A DNA stretch of 64,000 nucleotides, from contig NZ_BMMV01000002.1 of NCBI RefSeq assembly GCF_014646115.1, forward strand, positions 62,001 to 126,000, written 5' to 3'. Within the stretch, counting starts at the first letter, position 1; the number at the start of each line of letters is the position of its first letter. The notes under the pieces were generated by a model. It had not been told where the DNA came from. It ran no database searches and was given only the letters and a program-made list of their open reading frames with translations. A program made the translations under genes and the position numbers. Positions 45,691 through 54,669 of the stretch are shown piece by piece. Source of the DNA: Streptomyces camponoticapitis. GTDB taxonomy: Bacteria > Actinomycetota > Actinomycetes > Streptomycetales > Streptomycetaceae.

Positions 45691-46911
45691 ATGGACCCCA
45701 TGAGGCGTCTTCCCCGGTTGGTGCGGCCAGCGGTGCGTACGGTCACGTACACCCGGTGGCTGCACCTGTTCATCGGCGCTGTGGCCGCGCCGGTCGTCGG
45801 CCTGATCTACCCGGGGCTGGACGGCTCCGGGGGCGGCAACTGGCTGCTGCCGCTCGTTCCTCTGCCGCTGGTCGCCGTCGCCGCGTGCGTCCCCGGTATG
45901 CGGGTCGCCGAGACGATGCAGGCGCAACTGCTGCTCTTTCCCCGGCCACGGACGCCGCACCGGCGACCGGACCTCGGGATCGCCGGTTCGCCCTCGGCCT
46001 CGTGGGGCGACAGGTGGCGGGTCTTCATATGGCTGACCGTGCGGCTGTGGCTCGGCTTCGGGGTCACCGTGGTCACCATCAACGGCGTCGTGCTGATGCT
46101 GGGTCTGCTGACGCCGTCGCTGTGGCCGCCGTTCGGGTCCCCGCTGCCGCTGCTCGGGCCCTGGAGCTGGTGGTACCCGCTGCTCGCCCCGGTGACCGGC
46201 GTCACGCTGATCGCGCTCACCTGGGGGGCGGGTGCGCTGATGGCCGGACTCGCGCCCCGGCTGCTCGGCCCGTCCCCCGCGGAGCGGTTCGCGGAACTGG
46301 AGGAGCGTACGGAGCGGCTGCAGGAACGCACCCGGCTCGCCCGCGAGTTGCACGACACCATCGGGCACGCGCTCACCATCGCGGTGGTGCAGGCGGGCGC
46401 GGCGCGCGCGGCCGGGACACCGGAGTTCACCGACCGGGCACTGGCCGCCATCGAGGACACCGGGCGCGAGGCCCTGTCCGAACTGGACCGGGTGCTGCGG
46501 CTGTTGCGCGAGGACGCCAACCCGACCGAGCAGCGGCTCACGCTCGCCCACGCCGGACGGCTGGTGGAGTCGGCGCGCGGGGCCGGGGCCGATGTGACCG
46601 CGGAGACGGACGGGGACGTCGACGCCCTGCCCGGGCCGGTCTCGCACGAGGGCTACCGGATGCTGCAGGAGTCCCTCACCAATGCGCTGCGGCACGCGGG
46701 TCCGGTGCCGGTGACCGTACGGATCGAGGTCCGCGACGGCCGGCTGGAGCTGGAGGTGCGGAACAAGCTGCCCGCCGAGTCGCGCGACTTCCGCGACGGA
46801 GGCTCCGGGCTGCGCGGGCTCCGCGAACGGGCCGTACTGCTCGGCGGTGTGGCCGAGTACGGGCCGCACGAGGGAGAGTGGCGGGTGCGCGTCACCCTGC
46901 CGCTACGGTGA
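45691..46911 (+). CDS. Sensor histidine kinase, HisKA_3 (NarL-type pair)
   Basis: 406 residues. The N-terminal part has four to five hydrophobic segments (LHLFIGAVAAPVVGLIYPG, LLPLVPLPLVAVAACV, FGVTVVTINGVVLMLGLL, LLAPVTGVTLIALTWGAGAL). The phosphoacceptor is RARELHDTIGHALT-like (ARELHDTIGHALT, about residue 222), followed by the HATPase motifs RMLQESLTNALRHAG and GSGLRGLRERAVLLGG. The start is uncertain: ATG at 45691 or 45700, neither with a clear ribosome site. The response regulator begins at or within its stop codon region. It probably regulates the divergent ABC-2 exporter, a usual arrangement. Confidence 0.83.
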   Translation: MDPMRRLPRLVRPAVRTVTYTRWLHLFIGAVAAPVVGLIYPGLDGSGGGNWLLPLVPLPLVAVAACVPGMRVAETMQAQLLLFPRPRTPHRRPDLGIAGSPSASWGDRWRVFIWLTVRLWLGFGVTVVTINGVVLMLGLLTPSLWPPFGSPLPLLGPWSWWYPLLAPVTGVTLIALTWGAGALMAGLAPRLLGPSPAERFAELEERTERLQERTRLARELHDTIGHALTIAVVQAGAARAAGTPEFTDRALAAIEDTGREALSELDRVLRLLREDANPTEQRLTLAHAGRLVESARGAGADVTAETDGDVDALPGPVSHEGYRMLQESLTNALRHAGPVPVTVRIEVRDGRLELEVRNKLPAESRDFRDGGSGLRGLRERAVLLGGVAEYGPHEGEWRVRVTLPLR

Positions 46912-46916
46912 CCGGC

Positions 46917-47576
46917 ATGCCGATCACCGTTCTGCTCGTCGACGACGACGCCCTCGTCCGCGCCGGGCTGCGCGCCATCCTGGAGGCGCAGCCCGACATC
47001 GAGGTCGTCGGCGAGGCGGCGGACGGTGCGGCCGTCATCCCCCTGCTGCGCAAGCTGCGGCCGGACGTCGTCGCCATGGACGTACGCATGCCGCTGATGG
47101 ACGGCATCGAGGCGACCCGGGCGGTGCTGCGGACGGTCGCCGACCCTCCGAGGATCCTCGTCATCACCACGTTCGAGGAGGACGAGTACGTCTACGAGGC
47201 GCTGCGCGCCGGAGCCGACGGATTCCTGCTCAAGCGCGCCCGGCCCACCGAGATCGTGCACGCGGTACGGATCGTCGCGGAGGGCGAGTCGCTGCTCTTT
47301 CCCCCCGCGCTGCGCTCCCTCGCCGCCGCGCACGGCGACGAATCCTCACGACGCGCGCTGGAGAAGGCCGCGCTCACCGGACGGGAGGGCCAGGTCCTGC
47401 GGCTCGTGGCCCGCGGCCTGACGAACGCGGAGATCGCCGCGCGACTGCATCTGGGCACCGAGACGGTCAAGACGCATGTGAGCGGCGTGCTCGCGAAGCT
47501 CGGCGCGCGGGACCGCGTCCAGGCCGTGATCACGGCGTACGAGTCGGGCTTCATCTCTCCCGGGGCCGACGAGTAG
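46917..47576 (+). CDS. LuxR-type response regulator
   Basis: 219 residues. The receiver has the acidic pocket VLLVDDDALVRAGL, phospho-Asp in VVAMDVRMPLMDGIEA (about residue 54) and Lys in GFLLKRARPTEIV; the C-terminal HTH is LTGREGQVLRLVARGLTN and AARLHLGTETVKTHVSG. It follows the histidine kinase; a GTG at 46908 overlaps the kinase stop (GTGA), the ATG at 46917 is in the same frame. The pair forms a two-component system. Confidence 0.9.
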   Translation: MPITVLLVDDDALVRAGLRAILEAQPDIEVVGEAADGAAVIPLLRKLRPDVVAMDVRMPLMDGIEATRAVLRTVADPPRILVITTFEEDEYVYEALRAGADGFLLKRARPTEIVHAVRIVAEGESLLFPPALRSLAAAHGDESSRRALEKAALTGREGQVLRLVARGLTNAEIAARLHLGTETVKTHVSGVLAKLGARDRVQAVITAYESGFISPGADE

Positions 47577-47609
47577 CGGGCGTGCCCGCGATCCGGTCCT
47601 CCCGGCGGC

Positions 47610-48428
47610 TCACGGCTTACGGGCGATGCCCGCGTAGCAGGCGGCTTCCGCGTCCGTGACGTTCTCGGCCTGGTCTTCGAGGGTCGGTCGCCAGCGCTGC
47701 GTGGGGACGACGCCCGGGTCGAGAAGGTCCCACCCGTCGAAGAGGCGGGTGATGTCGGCGAGGGCGCGTGCCTGTCCGGGGGTGCCCGCCGCGCGGTACG
47801 CGCCCGTGAGGCGGGCGATGCCTTCCGGGTCGAAGTCGGGGGTGACATGGGTGATGGTGAGGGTGCTGCCCTTGGGCAGTGCCGCTTTGAGGTGTTCGAC
47901 GACGCCCAGGGCGCCGCCCTCGACACCGTCGTCGGTGATGAAGTGGAGCAGGGCGTTGAGGCTCAGGGCAATGGGCCGGGTGAAGTCGAGGGTCCCCGAT
48001 ATCTCCGGTGTCGCGAGGAGTTCGGCGGGGTTGGTGGCGTCGGCGTGGGCGTAGGCGGTGTGGCCGTCGGCATGGCTGTGGAGCAGGGCACGGGCGTGGG
48101 CGAGAACGATCGGATCGTTGTCCGTGTAGACGACACGGGCCGAGGGGGTGACCTCCTGCGCGACCTCGTGGAGGTTGGGCGAGGTGGGGATGCCGGTGCC
48201 GATGTCGAAGAACTGGGTCATGCCCTGCTGAGCGAGGAACCGCGTGGCGCGGCGCATGAAGCGCCGGTTGATACGGGCGGTGGCCAGGAGGGAGGGAAAG
48301 GCGGCCAGCGCTTTCCCGGCGGCTTCCCGGTCGGCGGGGAAGTTGGTGGTGCCGCCGAGGTAGTAGTCGTACATACGGGCTGAATGCGCCTGATCCAGCT
48401 TCAGGTCCACCGTGCTGTCGTCCGCCAT
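47610..48428 (-). CDS. DUF574 (SAV2177-family) SAM-dependent methyltransferase
   Basis: 272 residues. MADDSTVDLKLDQAHSARMYDYYLGGTTNFPADREA is the typical opening of this streptomycete family, followed by the SAM motif FFDIGTGIPTSPNLHEVA (about residues 75-93) and VVYTDNDPIVLAHARALL. The substrate is not established; many copies exist per Streptomyces genome. The ATG at 48428 starts the conserved domain, while the frame open to 48557 has no support. A weak hairpin separates it from the response regulator. Confidence 0.88.
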   Translation of the reverse strand: MADDSTVDLKLDQAHSARMYDYYLGGTTNFPADREAAGKALAAFPSLLATARINRRFMRRATRFLAQQGMTQFFDIGTGIPTSPNLHEVAQEVTPSARVVYTDNDPIVLAHARALLHSHADGHTAYAHADATNPAELLATPEISGTLDFTRPIALSLNALLHFITDDGVEGGALGVVEHLKAALPKGSTLTITHVTPDFDPEGIARLTGAYRAAGTPGQARALADITRLFDGWDLLDPGVVPTQRWRPTLEDQAENVTDAEAACYAGIARKP

Positions 48429-48891
48429 GCCACGCCCCCAGGGATTCCTCGTCGTCAGATCGGGCCGTGCGCGCCACGCGCACGCCCCCCTTCGCCAGCG
48501 CAGTCGACTCCCCACCGCCCCCACGGGACGACGTGCGAACCGGAGCCGTTCCACCACGTGGTCGCCTGAGTAGTCATACTATTGCTGTCGGTGAAAAAAG
48601 TTGAAGCAAGGGCTGCACATACGGCCCTTTCTCCGGTTGGCTGACTCATGAGACACCACGTCTTCTCCGACGCCCTCCACCCTGGAGCGGCGCGGTGCCT
48701 ATCGACCCGAGGACACGTGTGGAACTCGATCTGGAAGCTCCGGTGGTCCGCGCAACCGCCGACCAGATCTTCCCTGCCGTTGTGCCGCACGCTGGCGTGC
48801 GCCCCCTTCACCGGCGGTCGTACGTTCCCGCCGCACCACTGGAAGCTCACCTGAGACGGGCCGAGCCGGATCCGGCGCCCGGGAGCGGGAC
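48429..48891. other. 463-base gap before the sigma-factor-like gene
   Basis: A locally AT-rich stretch near 48570-48605 (tagtcatactattgctgtcggtgaaaaaag) could be the promoter of the methyltransferase (tagtat on the minus strand as -10). The rest of the gap holds two short overlapping frames near 48648-48895 with weak coding character; I do not call a gene there. Confidence 0.3.
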
Positions 48892-49491
48892 GTGATGGCC
48901 TTTCCTTCGCCCAGAACGCGCGGCAAGGGCGTGCGCGCCCGCCGCGGCGCCCGGCGGAAGTTGCTGGGCCTGACCTTCGACGCCTTCCACGACTACCACC
49001 GCAGACTGTGGATGCGTTACGCCCACACCCAGGTCGGCAGCCGGCCCGCGGCCGAGACCGTCGTGGACGCCGCGTGCGCGCGTCTGAAGAGCGACTGGAA
49101 GTACGTCCTGGCCCAGGAGTCGGTGCCCCGTTACGCGTGGTCGCTGCTGAAGGAAGAGATCCACCGCTGGCTGGACGAACGCGGCCTCGAACCCCTCCTG
49201 GTGGGCACGGCGGCCTTCCACGCGGCCATCGGGAAACTCCTCCCGCACGAGCCGCGCGACGAGTTCGCCGTCCTGGAGGGCGAACTCGGCCTGTACGGGG
49301 CCATCGCCTGCTTACCCGAGCGTCAGTACGACGTCATCGTCCTGCGCTTCGTCCTCGGCATGGACGAGGAGCACGTCGCGGAGTACCTGGGCATCGAACT
49401 CGCCACCGTGCGCTCCCACGTACGGCACGCCCGGCGACGCCTGGCACGCGAGCTCAACATCAACACCGGCCCGACCGAGACGGAAGACTAG
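48892..49491 (+). CDS. ECF-like RNA polymerase sigma factor
   Basis: 199 residues. The C-terminal region 4 is clear: ALPERQYDVIVLRFVLGMDEE-like (CLPERQYDVIVLRFVLGM), VAEYLGIELATVRSHVRHAR and RRLARELN, a Sigma70_r4 HTH. Region 2 is weak: DAFHDYHRRLWMRYAHTQVG and a Trp-rich helix KSDWKYVLAQESVPRYAW. Such short actinomycete proteins usually act as sigma factors or their relatives. The GTG at 48892 and ATG at 48895 both follow GGGAG. The next gene starts two bases after its stop, indicating one unit. Confidence 0.78.
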   Translation: MMAFPSPRTRGKGVRARRGARRKLLGLTFDAFHDYHRRLWMRYAHTQVGSRPAAETVVDAACARLKSDWKYVLAQESVPRYAWSLLKEEIHRWLDERGLEPLLVGTAAFHAAIGKLLPHEPRDEFAVLEGELGLYGAIACLPERQYDVIVLRFVLGMDEEHVAEYLGIELATVRSHVRHARRRLARELNINTGPTETED

Positions 49492-49493
49492 AC

Positions 49494-50240
49494 GTGCGCA
49501 CCAACGACCACGCTTCCATCAGCGACCTGCTGAACCAGGCGGAAGTCCTCGCCGACACCTACTCCGACTACGACACCGAAGCGGCCAGGCAGCGCGTCGA
49601 CAGCAAGGCCGAGTCTTGGGATCCAGGCGCCGGCCCCGACGCCCGGCGCCCTGTCGCCGCGCACGAGCAGGCCGCCCGGGATCTCGACCTCGCGGTCGCC
49701 CTCATCGTCGACAGCCCGCAGGCGGCAACGGCTCTGGAGCGCCTGGCGGACGACGACCGGCCGGACCCCGAGGGCGCGGTCGTCTTCGCCGCGCTGCTTC
49801 ATCTGGCCCGGGACCACGACGCGGCCCAGTTCTGGTGGCAGTTCGCCGCCGGCGGAGGCAACAGGACCGCCGCCTTCTGTCTCTCCCTCGCGCACGGGCG
49901 GCGTGCTGAATTCAGTGACGCCAGGCACTGGCGCGCGGAGGCCCGGAGACTGGAAGCCGCCCCGGACGGCGCCACCCGCGCACCGGCCGCCCGTCCGCTG
50001 CTGCCGGAGAGCATCCGCCACCAACTGCTCACCCAGTGCCGCTCCGGCAGTCGCCCGACCCTCCCGGCCCGGCTGGAAGCGGTCATCAACCGGCTCCCCG
50101 TGGACCCGGACCTCGACTACGGCACGATCCCCCGCCCCGTCCCGACCCTGACCCACGACCTCCCTCAGGGCCGGCAAGTCCCGCCGGGCCCGGTCGGAGG
50201 CACGTCACCCGCCGCCCGCCGAACGACGGGTGACGGGTGA
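49494..50240 (+). CDS. Conserved partner protein of the sigma factor, Sel1/TPR-like middle
   Basis: 248 residues, no signal or membrane helix. The middle part has paired helices, FAALLHLARDHDAAQFWWQFAAGGG and NRTAAFCLSLAHGRRAEF, like Sel1/TPR repeats, and the rest is Pro/Arg-rich. It starts with GTG at 49494, two bases after the sigma factor stop (TAGACGTG), so translation is probably coupled. It may act as an anti-sigma or adaptor, but no anti-sigma motif is seen. The last codons and stop lie in three tandem copies of gacgggt. Confidence 0.7.
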   Translation: MRTNDHASISDLLNQAEVLADTYSDYDTEAARQRVDSKAESWDPGAGPDARRPVAAHEQAARDLDLAVALIVDSPQAATALERLADDDRPDPEGAVVFAALLHLARDHDAAQFWWQFAAGGGNRTAAFCLSLAHGRRAEFSDARHWRAEARRLEAAPDGATRAPAARPLLPESIRHQLLTQCRSGSRPTLPARLEAVINRLPVDPDLDYGTIPRPVPTLTHDLPQGRQVPPGPVGGTSPAARRTTGDG

Positions 50241-50248
50241 CGGGTGAC
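50225..50248. repeat. Short tandem repeat gacgggt across a stop codon
   Basis: The 7-base unit gacgggt is repeated three times with a partial fourth copy, spanning the end of the sigma-partner gene. Because 7 is not a multiple of 3, a change in copy number would alter the C-terminus. Confidence 0.6.
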
Positions 50249-50272
50249 GAGCCTGCCGGCAACCGGTCCCCG

Positions 50273-53200
50273 TTACGCGCGCACCACCGTCTCCGCGCTG
50301 TTGTACCCCTCGATCCGCAGCGCCGGACGCCCCGACCGCAGTGCCTTCGCGGGCCAGCTCAGCGTCACCGTCCGCGACTCACCGGGCAGCAGCCACAGGT
50401 AGTTGTCCCCGTACAGCGTCGGCAGCACCCGTCGGCCGTCCTTGGCGTCGAGCAGCGACAGCCGCAGCATCGAGGCCACCGCCGCACCCCGGTTGCGCAC
50501 CGTCACGGTCATCGTGCGGTGCTCGCCCGACCGGGAGACATGGCCGAGGTCGGCGGTCACCTTGACGGGCCGGGCCTTGTTCAGCGCCAGCATGTCGGCC
50601 GGTTCGCGGTAGCGCCAGTACGTGTTCTCCGACAGTGACCTGCCCCTGCTGTCCTCCAGGACGAGCCGCAGCAGATGCAGGTCCGGCAGGTCCGCACCGA
50701 AGGCGGCCGTGAAGGCGGGAGCGGTGCTCGACGAGGCGATGTCCACCTTCGCGACTCGACTCGAACCGAGCTGCCGGCCCGACAGGTCGTACAGCCGGGC
50801 CGTCACGCTGACTCCCTTGAGCGCGCGCCCGGTGTGGTTGACCGCGACCACGTCCCACTTCTGCGGGTCCGCCTGCACATGAACCGCTTCGCACGCCTTA
50901 CGGGCGCCGTAGTAGGTGCCGTTGACGTCGAAGTCGTAGTCGTACGTCTGCCACACCGTGCTGTGCCAGGCCGGGTGGGACATCCACAGCATCAGGCCGC
51001 TGGCGTCCTTCCAGAGATTGGCGTTCCACGCCTCGAACATGGCCCGGGTGTTCTCGTAGTTGACGAACTGCGCCTTGCGCGTGAAGTCGTCCAGATCCCC
51101 GGCCGTGCCCAGCCGCGCCTCGATCGCGGCGCGGTAGTTCTGCGGCGCCTGATTCCCCCGGGTGCTCCAGTCGTGGTAGTACCACGCCTCGCCGATCGGC
51201 CACTCGGGCTCGTCGCCGACCAGGTTGCGGACGCTCTCCGCAGTGGAGACCACGGGCATGCCGATCTCCGTGTGGAAGCCGAAGTGGCCCCCGCCGTAGG
51301 TCGACTTGGAGAAGTAGCGCTCCGGCTCCACCCAGCCGTACGGACCGCCGCCGGAGATGATGCCGCCGGCCGAGTTGTTCTGGTAGAAGATGCCCGGCGC
51401 CTCCGAAAGGACCGCCTCCCGCATGCCGTTGTCGATGGCGGCGGGCGGGTTGCCCTCGTTGGCCCCGCACCACAGGACGACGCTGGGGTGCGTGCGGTAG
51501 CGGCGTACGGTGTCGCGCGCCAGCGAGTTGAACGCGTCGTGGTCCGGCGGGTCCATGGCCCACGCGTTCGGGAAGTCGTTCCACACGAGGAGCCCGTACT
51601 CGTCACAACTGGCGAAGAACTCCTCGCGGTTGCTGCTGCCGAGCCAGTTGCGGATCATGGTGAAGTTCATGTTGCGGTGCATCCGGACCGCCGTGTCCAT
51701 CCGCTCGGCGGGCATCCGGCGCAGGAGTTCGTCCCAGCCCCAGTTGCCGCCCCGGCAGAAGACACGTACCCCGTTCACGCTGATCTTCAGCGGCTCCGGG
51801 GTGTTGTCGACGGACTTCACGTCCGTCCACTTCTCGCCGTCGTCGGAGATCTGGATGACGTACGTCTTGGGGTACGCGGGTTCCCAGACGATGACCACCC
51901 GGTCGAAGGAGACGGACTCGCCGAGGTCCACCTGGATCCACTGGTTGTCCTCGTAGGCGGAGGACCAGCGGGTGTCGGCCTTGCCGTCGGTGGCGTTGGC
52001 CGCCTTGCTGTCGCCGTCCTCCGTGGAGGCGGTGGCCGTCTTGTGGAGGGCCAGGTCGGTGCCCGGCTCGGCACTGTCGATCACCGACAGGGTCCACAGC
52101 GAGTTGCCCCAACTCGTCGCCCGCTCGCCGCCGTTGATCCGCACGTAGCGCGCCTCACGGGCCCCAGTGTCGACGCTCTGCAGACTGGCGTTGGCGTTCT
52201 TGAACGGCAGCGGAACCGCCGAGTTGTCGACCGACTCCGCGTCCGTCCAGCTCTCGCCGTCGTCGGAGACCTGGACGACGTACGTCTTCGCGTACGCCTG
52301 CTCCCACGTCAGGTCCACGCGGTCGAAGGAGACCGGCGCGCCGAGGTCCACCTGGATCCAGTGGTCGTCCTCGAACTTCGAGGCCCAGCGGGTCTTCGCG
52401 TCTCCGTCGGTGACGTTGCCGGCCTCATGGCCCGGCTCGTCCACGGACGAGGCCGTGGCCGTCTTGCGCAGCGCCAGGTCCGTCCCCGGCGCGGCGCTGT
52501 CGATCACCGACAGACCCCACAGCGAGGAGCCCCAGTCGGTGGCGCGGGTCAGACAGCGGACACGGACGTACCGCGCCGTCCTGGCACCCAGGGCCACCGA
52601 CTGCGTGTACGCGTCGGTCCCGCCGCCGAACGGCAGCGGTATCGCGTACTCGTAGCCGAACTGACGGATGCCGAAGCGGGTGGTGCGCCGGTCGCTCTCC
52701 TTCCCGCCGACGGCGGCGACGAGCGTGAGGTCGTGCAGGGCGGGCTCGCCGTAACCGTTGGGCCACCACAGCCGCGGATCGCGCAACCGCAGCCGCTCGT
52801 GGTCGGCCGGTGCGAAGACGACGTCGGTGCTGCCGCCGCCCGGCACGGTGACGGTGCGGGAGACGCGTACGTCGTCGAACGACGCGGTGACCGTCACGCG
52901 CTGCTCGGCCGTGTCGGCGTTGCGCACCGGGACGACGATCGTCACCTCGGCGGTGCCGGTGTCCGGCAGACCGGGCAGGGTGGTGTCCACGCGCGGATCG
53001 CCGATGACGGCGTGACCGGTCGAGCGCAGCCGTACGTGGTTCCAGATGCCGGAGACCCGGTCGCGTACGGCCGGCATCCAGTCCCACCCCGAAGCGGCCA
53101 GATACGTGGGCGAGTTGCGGTTCATCATGTTGGCGCCGGCGTCCACGAAGGCGAGGCCCGCCTCGCTCTTGTCACCGGGGCTGCCGGGGAAGGGCATGGG

Positions 53201-54349
53201 CGTGATGCGTACGGCCAGCGTCTGATCGCCGTCGGCCGCCAGCAGGGGCGTGATGTCGTGCGAGGACCGCGCGAAGGGGTACGTCACCCCGCCGACCCGC
53301 TCGCCGTTGAGCCAGATGTCCGCCTGGTGGTTCACACCGTCGAACTCCAGCCAGACATGGCGCCCGGAGCCGGTGCGCAGACCCTGCGGCAGCCGGAAAC
53401 CGCGCCGGTACCACCAGGAGTGGCGCGACAGCGCCTCCGGGATGTGCAGGTTGTTCATTCCCGAGACGGGGTCGGGCAGATGACCCTGTTCCACCAGTGA
53501 GCCGAGAACGGTGCCGGGGACGGTCGCGGGCAGCCAGCGGCTGGTGTCGACCTCCGGCCGGGACAGTTCGGCGCCCTCCGCTCCCGCCCAGTCGTCCATG
53601 GTCAGCGTCCAGCCGGACTCCAGCGGTACGGTGCCGTCGTCGGCGACCTTCAGCGCGGGGGCCTTGTGGTCGTGGGTGCCCCAGTCGGTCCATCCGGTGG
53701 CGGCCGGGCGGTGGCCCTTGGCCGTGCCGTACACCTCGAAACCGTTGAGACCCAGGGGGTTGGCGTTCGAGCGCTTCGTCACGGTCATCCGCACCCAGCG
53801 CGCGGTGGTCGCCTTGTCCAGCTTGATCTCGGCGACTCCGCCGGTGCCGTCCGTGGTGCGGTGGACGGTGGTCCACGTACGGCGGTCCCGGGAGGTCTCG
53901 ATGGTGAAGGCCACCGCGCAGCTGGAGAGGATCTCCTGCCCGGTGGTGTTGTCACGGGGACTGCCGGTGGGGGACGGGGTGAAGACGGGGTCGTCCGCGG
54001 TGGCCTCGAAGGTGAGCCGGACGGAGTCGACGGTGCACTCCGCCTGGAGATCGACGGAGATCCACTGCGGGTCGCCGGCGGCGGCGCGCCAGCCGCTGCC
54101 CTTCACGCCGGGGGAGTTGAGCTTGTCGACCACGAACTCGGCCGGGTTGGGCGCGTAGTCGACGGACGACACTTGGACGGGGCGGTACGCGGCGAGTTCG
54201 CCCCGGCCGCGGGCGGCGTCAGCGGTGAGCGCGGTTCCGGCGGCGTGGCCCGTTCCGGGGAGCGCGACCCCGAGGCCGAAGCCCGCGAGCAAGGTCGAGC
54301 CGGTTGCGACAACTGCCCTGCGGGAAGGGCGGGATGACTGGTTCGGCAT
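50273..54349 (-). CDS. Exported GH2 glycoside hydrolase with three discoidin (F5/8 type C) modules
   Basis: 1358 residues. A Tat signal (SRRAVVATGSTLLAGFGLG) is followed by a first discoidin module (about residues 45-200, SGWRAAAGDPQWISVDLQAE), then GH2 sugar-binding sequence (WTLTMDDWAGAEG, WWYRRGFRLPQGL). Between the Ig-like and TIM-barrel parts (about residues 560-850) two further discoidin repeats of about 137 residues are inserted. The barrel has acid/base Glu in WCGANEGNPP and nucleophile Glu in HTEIGMPVVS. The enzyme resembles exo-glucosaminidases/mannosidases; the exact sugar is unknown. CAACGTTG lies 62 bases upstream. No clear ribosome site precedes the ATG at 54349. Confidence 0.85.
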   Translation of the reverse strand: MPNQSSRPSRRAVVATGSTLLAGFGLGVALPGTGHAAGTALTADAARGRGELAAYRPVQVSSVDYAPNPAEFVVDKLNSPGVKGSGWRAAAGDPQWISVDLQAECTVDSVRLTFEATADDPVFTPSPTGSPRDNTTGQEILSSCAVAFTIETSRDRRTWTTVHRTTDGTGGVAEIKLDKATTARWVRMTVTKRSNANPLGLNGFEVYGTAKGHRPAATGWTDWGTHDHKAPALKVADDGTVPLESGWTLTMDDWAGAEGAELSRPEVDTSRWLPATVPGTVLGSLVEQGHLPDPVSGMNNLHIPEALSRHSWWYRRGFRLPQGLRTGSGRHVWLEFDGVNHQADIWLNGERVGGVTYPFARSSHDITPLLAADGDQTLAVRITPMPFPGSPGDKSEAGLAFVDAGANMMNRNSPTYLAASGWDWMPAVRDRVSGIWNHVRLRSTGHAVIGDPRVDTTLPGLPDTGTAEVTIVVPVRNADTAEQRVTVTASFDDVRVSRTVTVPGGGSTDVVFAPADHERLRLRDPRLWWPNGYGEPALHDLTLVAAVGGKESDRRTTRFGIRQFGYEYAIPLPFGGGTDAYTQSVALGARTARYVRVRCLTRATDWGSSLWGLSVIDSAAPGTDLALRKTATASSVDEPGHEAGNVTDGDAKTRWASKFEDDHWIQVDLGAPVSFDRVDLTWEQAYAKTYVVQVSDDGESWTDAESVDNSAVPLPFKNANASLQSVDTGAREARYVRINGGERATSWGNSLWTLSVIDSAEPGTDLALHKTATASTEDGDSKAANATDGKADTRWSSAYEDNQWIQVDLGESVSFDRVVIVWEPAYPKTYVIQISDDGEKWTDVKSVDNTPEPLKISVNGVRVFCRGGNWGWDELLRRMPAERMDTAVRMHRNMNFTMIRNWLGSSNREEFFASCDEYGLLVWNDFPNAWAMDPPDHDAFNSLARDTVRRYRTHPSVVLWCGANEGNPPAAIDNGMREAVLSEAPGIFYQNNSAGGIISGGGPYGWVEPERYFSKSTYGGGHFGFHTEIGMPVVSTAESVRNLVGDEPEWPIGEAWYYHDWSTRGNQAPQNYRAAIEARLGTAGDLDDFTRKAQFVNYENTRAMFEAWNANLWKDASGLMLWMSHPAWHSTVWQTYDYDFDVNGTYYGARKACEAVHVQADPQKWDVVAVNHTGRALKGVSVTARLYDLSGRQLGSSRVAKVDIASSSTAPAFTAAFGADLPDLHLLRLVLEDSRGRSLSENTYWRYREPADMLALNKARPVKVTADLGHVSRSGEHRTMTVTVRNRGAAVASMLRLSLLDAKDGRRVLPTLYGDNYLWLLPGESRTVTLSWPAKALRSGRPALRIEGYNSAETVVRA
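51770..52640 (-). repeat. Tandem discoidin-encoding repeat inside the GH2 gene
   Basis: Two adjacent copies of about 410 bases encode nearly the same module order: PLPF..., ARYVR, ATSWGNSLW/ATDWGSSLW, LSVIDSA.PGTDLAL, DGDAKTRWAS/DGKADTRWSS, WIQVDLG, AYAKTYVVQVSDDGE/AYPKTYVIQISDDGE, and SVDN. The border motif PLPF starts each copy, consistent with duplication of one inserted module. Confidence 0.75.
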
Positions 54350-54669
54350 GAGTGACGTGATCCATTTCAGGCGAGCCCTCAAGAGCAAACGGCCTGCACA
54401 GACCGTCTGACAACGTTGCCATAGGCTGTAATCCCGGACCGGTTCTGTCAAGAGCCGGGGCATTTCCCGCAGTCGGGAGGCGGTCGCGAGCGGCGGCGTC
54501 GGCGGGGACGGCGGTCGGCTTTCGCCGCCGCCGATCCGCCGCCGATCCGCCGCCGATTCAAGGTGACCCGCTGACCCGCCTCCCTCACCCGCTGACCCGC
54601 TGACCGCTGGACCACGGACGCCCGGGTCCACACCGCCGGGGCGGAGCGGGCCGGTCTCGCCGGCGCTGC
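54350..54669. other. 320-base GC-rich gap upstream of the GH2 gene
   Basis: Besides the CAACGTTG site, this gap holds low-complexity repeats: ccgccgccgat-type 11-mers in tandem near 54526-54558 and ctgacccg repeats near 54571-54605. No gene is evident. Confidence 0.35.
54411..54418. promoter_or_regulatory. CAACGTTG operator-like palindrome upstream of the GH2 gene
   Basis: The perfect 8-bp palindrome caacgttg lies 62 bases before the GH2 start. The same site lies 38 bases before the GH127 gene (11099-11106). Confidence 0.45.

Noticed and set aside
48648..48895. Short overlapping open frames before the sigma factor
   Set aside because: They overlap each other, have weak codon bias and no recognisable family, and could be chance.
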